From positions 1,028,501-1,092,500 of the forward strand of contig CM067080.1 in NCBI GenBank assembly GCA_033980235.1: DNA of 64,000 nucleotides, written 5' to 3'. The DNA comes from Diadema setosum (lineage: Eukaryota; Echinodermata; Echinoidea; Diadematoida; Diadematidae). Position numbers and translations under genes: made by a program. Shown here in pieces: positions 57,157 to 64,000 of the stretch. The notes beneath the pieces were generated by a model that saw nothing but the letters and a program-made list of their open reading frames with translations, made no database searches and was not told the DNA's origin. How positions within the stretch are numbered: position 1 is the first letter of the stretch; each line of letters begins with the position of its first letter.

Positions 57157-58274
57157 CAGTGGCAGATCCAGAGGGGGCGCATGAGGCGCACGCCCCCTTT
57201 ATTTATCGTTAAAAGAAAAGAAAAGAAAAAAAAAAAGAAGTGAAACCCGGAAGTGGCACCAGAAATACAGTTAAACTCGCCAAGTCGACGTCGCATATGT
57301 CGAATAATCGCACAAGTCGAAGATTTCAAAAAGTCCCGATTTTTCCCCATTGACTTACGTGTATTAATTCACTCGCAAGTCGAATTTTTTAAGTCGAATA
57401 CTCGCCTAAGTCGATGAAATTCCAAGAACACTTTCACGGAAATACCATTGAATTCACTGTGCCTAAGTCGAATAAGATTTTATTGTGTAATAAATCACTG
57501 TCAAAATCATGAGACGCCAGTTTTTGTTTACATACAGTATATACCAAAAGAAACTTTGCGTTAAAAACATTAACGTTTCATTTACGCAAGCGGTTTCACC
57601 TGAATCGTTATTAACGCAAACTAACGATCGGGACAATTAACGTTTGTAGTAACGATGAGTAACGAAGCCAAGCGCAAATTGACGATGTTTCGTTGACATT
57701 AACGATAGTAACGCAAGAACTCACGCGAGATTTTGGTTTCCGTTACCCAGACCTGGTGAAAGGACGACGTATCGCCTCTGCCGAGTGTAGCGATCTATGC
57801 CTTATATACTTAGCGGAGTCTTTTCGCGAATCGTATCACGATTTCGCGAATGGTTAATATGCGACCGGGGTCACCAAAAACGCACGCCGTGCCAACTACA
57901 ACAACAACAACAAAAAAGCCGGATGTTTGCCTTCAGTTTTGGAAATGAACAGCGGTAACAATCGGCTCCATAAGATGCTAGAATAAATGTCAGATGTTTG
58001 CTATTAATTTTGGAAATGAATAATGGTAATATTTAAAGTGGATAAAGCGTCTTGCCGAAGGGCAAATATCGAGCACAACGCTCCAGCTCTCAGCTCCAAC
58101 GTAGACAACATACATGTACATTATACACGTGTATGCGTGGTGTAACTTTAAGTCGATTTTATTTCGACTTACGCACAAGTCGAAACTCGCCTAAGTCGAT
58201 ATGTTTTGCTCAGTCCCGAGAAGATCGACTTATGCGAGTTTAACTGTATTACAGAATTCCTGGATCCGCCCCTG
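57157..58274. mobile_element. CAGTGGCAGATCCAG-ended element, nested
   Basis: Left CAGTGGCAGATCCAGAGGGG; right CCTGGATCCGCCCCTG. It has the same terminal type as the element at 1470-1641. A second transposon (57268-58246) makes up nearly all of its length, so the outer element itself is only about 140 bp. Confidence 0.7.
57268..58246. mobile_element. TA-flanked element with AAGTCGA repeats (pogo/Tigger-like)
   Basis: 979 bp. Left CAGTTAAACTCGCCAAGTCG; right CGACTTATGCGAGTTTAACTG, each next to TA. Many AAGTCGAA and CCTAAGTCGA words occur inside both ends. The middle (57550-57720) has a cluster of TTAACGTTT and AACGAT(C/G) words. No transposase is visible. Confidence 0.85.
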
Positions 58275-58489
58275 CCTGTACGAAAATAAATGACAACAAA
58301 CAAAGTATCAACAACCTCCCCGACAACTACATAAACATTACCACAGAGCACACCGAAGCGGCTGGGATCAAACACCCTTCGAAATACTGCAGCAAAGCGG
58401 GAAATCGCCGTTACTAAAATGCATATGTACACAGTGCGAGGCAATTGAAAGAATTACCTTTAAATATTTCAGAATATAAAGGGAACAAA

Positions 58490-58869
58490 TTAAGTGATAT
58501 GAAACGAAAGAAATCGTATACCAAACGAGAGGTATGAGAAACGACCTCCAATATTATAGGCCCTTAGCCGCAGCATATCAACAAACATGAGTATCATAGG
58601 CACACGGATTATGCGTGTTTGGGATTCCTCCATTCTATATTTCTTTCCTGAACTACTAGTATTCCCAATGCCCGAATAAAATAATGACTAGTTTGTTACT
58701 CTGATTTCTTCTTCTGAGGTAAGGAAGTTCGTTCATCCGAAAACGAAAGGATTGACACTCCGAAAGTTTGCTAATCGGACAATGCCCCCCCCCCCAAAAA
58801 AAAAAAACAGCCCACAAAATGCTCGTTAATCAAATTATTGGTTAATAATAGTGAAAGACGATAGTAATG

Positions 58870-58938
<69 letters not shown>

Positions 58939-60010
58939 TAACAAAAGACAGAAATAAAACAATATATGGCCCTATAGCAATTACCCGCAGCATGATTACA
59001 TTTTCGAATCAACAAACATGGATAGGCACAAGGAATATGCGTGTTTCGGATTCGAAATAACGCCGTAACCTTCGGAATAGCGCACCCGTTTTCTTTTTAG
59101 GAATAATGAACACCAAGGAAATGAATAAATTATTTCAAACTATAAGAATCCAACGTAATTCTTGCCTTAATGATTTTCCTCCCTTCTATATTTCTTTCCT
59201 GAACTATTCCCAATGCCCGAATAAAATAATGACTAGTTTGTTACTCTGAAAGTGGTGTTGTGAGTAAAGGAAGTTCGTTTATCCGAAAACGAAAGGATTG
59301 ACACTCCGAAGGTTATCGAACAAATAAAAAAAAAAAATAATGATAAATTGTAATAGATTTTATTTTCACACTAGGTACGGACATCTGCAAGGTGTAGGGA
59401 ATTTGCGTGTTACGGAACATTTTATCAGTTTCGCATCAGCGAACTTTACGTGGGTACTACAAAAATGCCTCCCCCCTAAAAAAAAAAAAAAAAAAAAAAA
59501 AAATGTATTACACCAACATTTGAGCATAACAACAAACAAGAAAGCTAACAAACAAATAAACAACTTAAGATTTAATCTCATTTAGCTGCTTTGAATATTT
59601 CACGTTCCGTCTGTATATTTCTTTTCAGAATTATCTCTCGCTTCCCGCTTCACAACTAGGAAATAAACGATGTCATACTACAAGTATATAAGATTAAACT
59701 TATTGTCTTGCTCTAATATAGAATTCATTATTCCAAAAGTTCGTTTATCCGTGAATACAAAAGGCTCGATACTACAGTACTACGAAGGTTTGCTTATCCG
59801 ACAATAACGCACCTTCCCAATCACAAACATTCGTGCATTTTCGGATTATGAATCATAATATAATTTGACTATCACATTTACGAACAGCTATATTTCGTGT
59901 AGGGAAGTCGCGTGTATCTGAACGTTTCATTTTCGTACTAACGAACCTTATGGGTGCATGGGTACAACGAACATGACCCTCACCCCCCCCCCCCCCCCAA
60001 AAAAAAAAGA
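58490..60010. repeat. Diverged tandem units of about 250-450 bp
   Basis: Units share CTATATTTCTTTCCTGAACT, CCCGAATAAAATAATGACTA, GAAGTTCGTTTATCCGAAAA and GGATTGACACTCCGAAGG. Clear copies are at about 58600-58790 and 59180-59320, with decayed ones at about 59600-59840. Three units carry a C-run then A-run (58787-58807, 59470-59503, 59982-60009). Confidence 0.75.
58869..58937. repeat. (AAT)n microsatellite
   Basis: About 23 units of TAA/AAT inside the large element. The poly-Asn and poly-Tyr frames are artefacts. Confidence 0.95.
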
Positions 60011-61334
60011 AAGAAAGAGCTTAGTCAAACTAAGAATCAGTCAGAATTAGTCGCTTTGAAAATTCCACGTACCGTCTGAATTATCTCTCTGTCCAATAAA
60101 GAAATAAACGATATGAAACTAAGAATTAAACTTATTGTCTTGTTTTAAATATATATATATTTTTTTTTTGCTTTTCTGATTCAATAAAAAAACGGGCAGT
60201 GTAACGCGCAATTGCTGAAGAAAGAAATATATTTAATGACCAAATAACGGCGAACAAATCCTTCTAATTTCTTTTTTCCTCTTTTGGGGGGTTGATTTTC
60301 TTTCTAATACTCAAATGGATTTTACGTACACGCAATTTTAGTGAAACCATTTTCTTTTTTGGTCGGCATTCTACGATAAGGCCGTCCTGTGGGTTCCTGT
60401 GGGTTCACGCTCGCCAAAATTGCGTGATTTCTCTTCAAATACTATGAACCCGAATGATCTCTGATTGGTAATTTAGTCTATTTCATGATCAACAGTTGTT
60501 TATTTTCTGCTTGTAAAAAAAAAACAAAAACAAAAAAAAAACAAAAAAAAAAAAAAAAAAAAAAAAAAACCACCACGTGAACTACTCGTACTAGTACATC
60601 GTATATATCTCTGTTTCGTTCAGCCAGTCTCACCTGCCTGGTTCAGCCCACAGAACGTGGTTCAGGCGAGCGAGCCATGCCATAGCAATGGCGACGCACA
60701 CACGGCGCACTCGCCTTTCCCACCACGTGCACTTTCCCTGGTTAATACGGTTACATGCAGCCAGCAGTATGAAATGTGATGTAACAGGTGACTTACTAAA
60801 CGCAGTGATAACGGTACCGTACTTACAGCTAGGGTAAGGGAAACTAAAACTTTTACAAATTGCTTTAATTAAAACGGCATCGATATATGTATACATGTTA
60901 CCATTTTAATATTATCATGTGTATCAGGTGAATTCCACGCCTGTCTACAGTTCTCATTCCGACCGCTGTGCTACTTGCTGTATTATTGCAGTGTGATTCT
61001 TGCCGGCTGGCAAGAAGTGGATATGTGGCCACTACACACACGTGTGTATTCCATGTGCGCCTTGGATCACGGACGTTTCTAACGAAATTTGGACGAAACT
61101 GCCGAGCTCCGAACACGCATTTTCCGAACGAGCAACGCATTTGCCGAACGGAATTGAGCGGGCGGTCGTGCGTGAAATGCGTCCACAAAGCGTCCACAAA
61201 GCGTCAGAATCGTTGCTACTGGATCGATAACGAAAGTTCGTCCAAATTTCGTCCAGATTTCGTTGCTACTCGATCGATAACGAACTTTCGTTGGAAAACG
61301 AAATTGACGGAGGCGTTTCTTATTGCGCGTACTG

Positions 61335-61517
61335 TACTTAGTCTTCCTATCCAGCAGTGATTGTGCAAAAAAATATATATATACATATGTATATATATAA
61401 TATATAACTTTTGAACGGATTGTCTGATTTTCCTCAAACTTTCACTCATGTATTCCACTAATATTGCTGCATTCACCTAATTTACATATTGTACATGAAG
61501 GTGAACTTGTCCTTTAA
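61335..61517. mobile_element. Family C MITE, right part (interrupted copy)
   Basis: GTCTTCCTATCCAGCAGTGA, then CTTTTGAACGGATTGTCTGA, TTTTCCTCAAACTTTCACTC and GAAGGTGAACTTGTCCTTTA. It aligns with the right half of 62507-63092. An ATATATATACATATG expansion is specific to this copy. Confidence 0.88.
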
Positions 61518-62506
61518 TGTCCATGAAACATTGTACAAGTATACAAGATACAATACTGAATGTACATTGTACACTGTACATGTACATTAATTCTCACAGA
61601 AAATAGGCACACACAGTACAAAATATTGTACATGCTTTAACACCAATTTCATGTTTGTTCTGGTCCAAGAATTAAATATAAGTTACATGAATTTGACTCA
61701 CAAATTTTTAAAACTACCTTTAAGGCAAATTCAAGATACTCAGGTTGTCACAGCCTGTAGAAAGCTACAGTTTTTGTGATCATCAGTGTACTCATCATAC
61801 ATATCAGCCTAAACACAGTACGTCATACAAGATCCAAGTTTTAGTATCATTGTAGATCAATCATTCTCAATAATATCACTGATACTTTTAGACTCAAGGT
61901 TTCATTGCACACAACACAAGTAAGTAATTGTATAATGTACTACACAAGCCTTCTAGGCTGATTAAACCAGATGTGGGGCAAGTATTGCATAACCCTTCAG
62001 TATTTGATGATCCACCTGAAGCTTTCTGCAAAAGAAAATTTGATCTCTGATAATTGTTGATCTTTTGAGAAAGAATTTGATTCTTTAGTGGCTTCAAAAG
62101 CCTAGCCTTCAAGAAGCCTGCATTTTACTCCACAAGATATCACAATGCAAATAATTACAGGGTCGCTACACTGTGTGCGTGGGCCTGTAGATAATTTTGT
62201 AGGTTGCCTATTCCATGTTTCAATCATTGACGCTAGCATGGTCTGTAATTAAGCTCAATTGTATCATTAGTCCCGCCTATCTCTGTAGGTCTACACATCA
62301 GCGAACAAAATCAGTGATTCATATTTGGTTTAAACAAGCACTGAATATAGGAACACCTACACTTTTATGACACATTCCAGACATTGTACACACTGCCTTC
62401 AACAAACAAACACAGTCAGACAGTCAGGGTACTTTTTTTTTACTCCTCTACAACACAGCACTCAACATGTACTTTGCATACAACGTATAAGATGTAGAAC
62501 TGGATT

Positions 62507-63092
62507 TTAAAGGACAAGTTCACCTTCATTAACATCAGGATTGAGAGAATGCAGCACTATTAGTAGAACACATCAGTGAAGGTTTGAGGAAATTTGGACA
62601 ATCGATGCAAAAGTTATGAATTTTTTAAACTTTTATGTTGGAACCGCTGGATGAGGAGACTACTAGGGCTTGTGATGTCATATGAGTACAACAGTATAAA
62701 GCAAATGTAAAGAAAATTCAACATATTTTCACTTTTTTCACATACATTGTACACGTAATAAAAGAGCACTTGACTTGCCTCTTTCTAAAGGCAATGGGAA
62801 TAATATTACCCATAACATATATCAGTAACGAGTCAAGGGAATGTGTACTTTTTTCAAAAGATGAAATTTTGTGAAATTCTCTTCATATTCTCCTTATATT
62901 GTTGTATGCAATGACATCATACACTGCAGTGGTCTTCTCATCCAGCGGTGACTGCACGAAAACTTCAAAAATTCATAACTTTTGAACGGATTGTCTGATT
63001 TTCCTCAAACTTTCAATGATGTATTCTACTATTGATATTGCTATATTCTCTCAATCCTTATCAATGTTAATGAAGGTGAACTTGTCCTTTAA
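62507..63092. mobile_element. TTAAAGG MITE (family C), intact copy
   Basis: 586 bp. Left TTAAAGGACAAGTTCACC; right GGTGAACTTGTCCTTTAA. Inner arms include CATCAGTGAAGGTTTGAGGA and its complement, plus GCTGGATGAGGAGACTACTA and TCTTCTCATCCAGCGG. Confidence 0.9.
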
Positions 63093-63911
63093 TCCCACTC
63101 TATTTTTTTCCCCCAGCATTTCTTTTCCTTCCATTCTCTGATGCATATTTTACAGTAAACCCACAAAGTGCATGTACAAGTGTAGACAGTCACACAATCT
63201 GCCATAACACAAAGATCTGCCGAAACATTAATCTTCAAGGTAACTTTTGGTACCACAGTACACCTCACATGACAATAACAGCACCACATTGTGCATTTTT
63301 GTAATGAAGGACATACACTGTACACAGTTTAATATCCAACATATATACCACCATTTGATGTACAATGTACATTTTTCTTTACTTAATCATTTTGTAATAA
63401 ACTGATCACTTTCATTTCAAACAGATTAAGGGTGAATGAATTTTCTATTCTAGTGCACAAATATAAATCTGAAATATAAGATCTTTTGATATGTGGTCAA
63501 ATAGGAAAATAATTTAGGAAATTTTGGCCATGTCCAAACCAAAATGGCACTAACACACTGTACACATAGCATTCTACCTACACAGATGTCAGTATGTGGG
63601 ACAATGCAATAAGAGCAAAAATTTCGGGTTTATTTTTTCACTCATTTTACTTGTCAAATTCAGTTGTTTCAGGAATCTTTGCTGATTTTTATGTTTTTGA
63701 AAGGAGCATCTGTTACTATCTCAGAGCATACCTTCATCAACACCCATAATATGCATACTTTTTTTATTTATTTATTTATTTTTTAATTTTTAATTTTTTA
63801 AAGTATACTTCATTACCCAGGCACTCGGTATACAATGTACGCAACACGCCAATCACATGTAACATTTTGTACACCATTACAAAGTTGCGATGAAAAGTAT
63901 GAGTCAAAGCT

Positions 63912-63980
63912 TCAAACAGTCAGCTGCTCAGGAAAGAACCCAAAGGACTCATTTCCTTCACTCAACATTTCTGTTGCTGA
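63912..63980 (-). CDS. Possible terminal exon of a neighbouring minus-strand gene
   Basis: After a putative acceptor CCCCTATAG, a phase 0 frame reads SATEMLSEGNESFGFFPEQL then TV and stop (23 codons including stop). Composition is more protein-like than the surroundings, and AATAAA repeats that could serve as a poly(A) signal lie downstream on the minus strand near 63764-63780. I do not recognise the protein. The evidence is weak and the segment may be chance. Confidence 0.2.
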   Translation of the reverse strand, partial: SATEMLSEGNESFGFFPEQLTV

Positions 63981-64000
63981 CTATAGGGGCATTTACACGA

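Larger units (their letters stand above)
53631..61334. mobile_element. 7.7-kb inverted-repeat DNA element with 6-bp target duplication
   Basis: Left end CAGTACGCGCAATAGAAAAC; right end, read inward on the minus strand, CAGTACGCGCAATAAGAAAC, each followed by GCC. TACTTA is present at 53625-53630 and 61335-61340. Flanks are two halves of one family C MITE, which confirms the insertion. Near both ends are CGTCCAAATTTCGTCC repeats; AACGCTTTC repeats lie near the left end. Between them are nested elements, microsatellites and diverged tandem units. I recognise no transposase, so it looks non-autonomous or badly decayed. CAG ends with a 6-bp duplication do not let me name the superfamily. Confidence 0.85.
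46212..64000. other. Sequence upstream of the recovered plcd exons
   Basis: 17.8 kb with no supported plcd exon. It is probably the long intron before the first PH-domain exons (inference). It is dominated by mobile elements listed separately. The tail 61518-62506 and 63093-63900 is AT-rich, with many TACATGTA-type words and nothing I can name, apart from a possible terminal exon at the right edge. Confidence 0.6.

Overview
This window is intron-rich, AT-rich animal DNA. It contains GT-AG introns of 0.7 to 8 kb, TTAGGG-type telomere-like repeats, LINE tails and a tRNA-derived SINE. It is also crowded with short inverted-repeat DNA transposons. The style (many MITEs, TACATGTA-rich filler, PLC-delta-like gene) suggests a marine deuterostome invertebrate, most likely an echinoderm such as a sea urchin. 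That assignment is inference. I see no prokaryotic operons, rRNA or CRISPR.

One real gene can be supported. It is a phosphoinositide-specific phospholipase C of the delta class, on the minus strand, with 13 recovered coding exons between 46211 and 509. Read 5' to 3' they give: the C-terminal half of a PH domain, a four-EF-hand region whose first loop is canonical, the complete catalytic X domain, an acidic then lysine-rich X-Y linker that includes a predicted 18-nt microexon, and the start of the Y domain. All exon phases match, giving about 459 codons with no stop. The catalytic His, Asn, Glu, Asp, His and Glu positions in the X domain are all kept, so the enzyme should be active and is not an inactive PLC-like protein. 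The 5' end (N-terminus and first PH strands) was not found and probably lies beyond 64000. The 3' end (rest of Y domain, C2) lies before position 1.

The rest is intron or upstream sequence built largely of mobile elements. 0.6-15 kb: the two longest introns, with a LINE tail, a small MITE and a GC-rich palindromic element. 15-22 kb: X-domain exons separated by MITEs, G-rich minisatellites and an element carrying six nuclear-receptor DR1-type motifs. 22-47 kb: EF-hand and PH exons, with eight copies of a roughly 93-bp TTAA-ended palindromic family, several longer TTAA-ended MITEs, a (CTA)n array and two elements with telomere-like cores. 47-64 kb: sequence upstream of the known exons, with a Myb/SANT-bearing mini-transposon, a SINE, a pogo/Tigger-like MITE and a 7.7-kb inverted-repeat element that interrupts an older MITE with a clean 6-bp target duplication. 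Many insertions are nested, so their relative age can be read directly.
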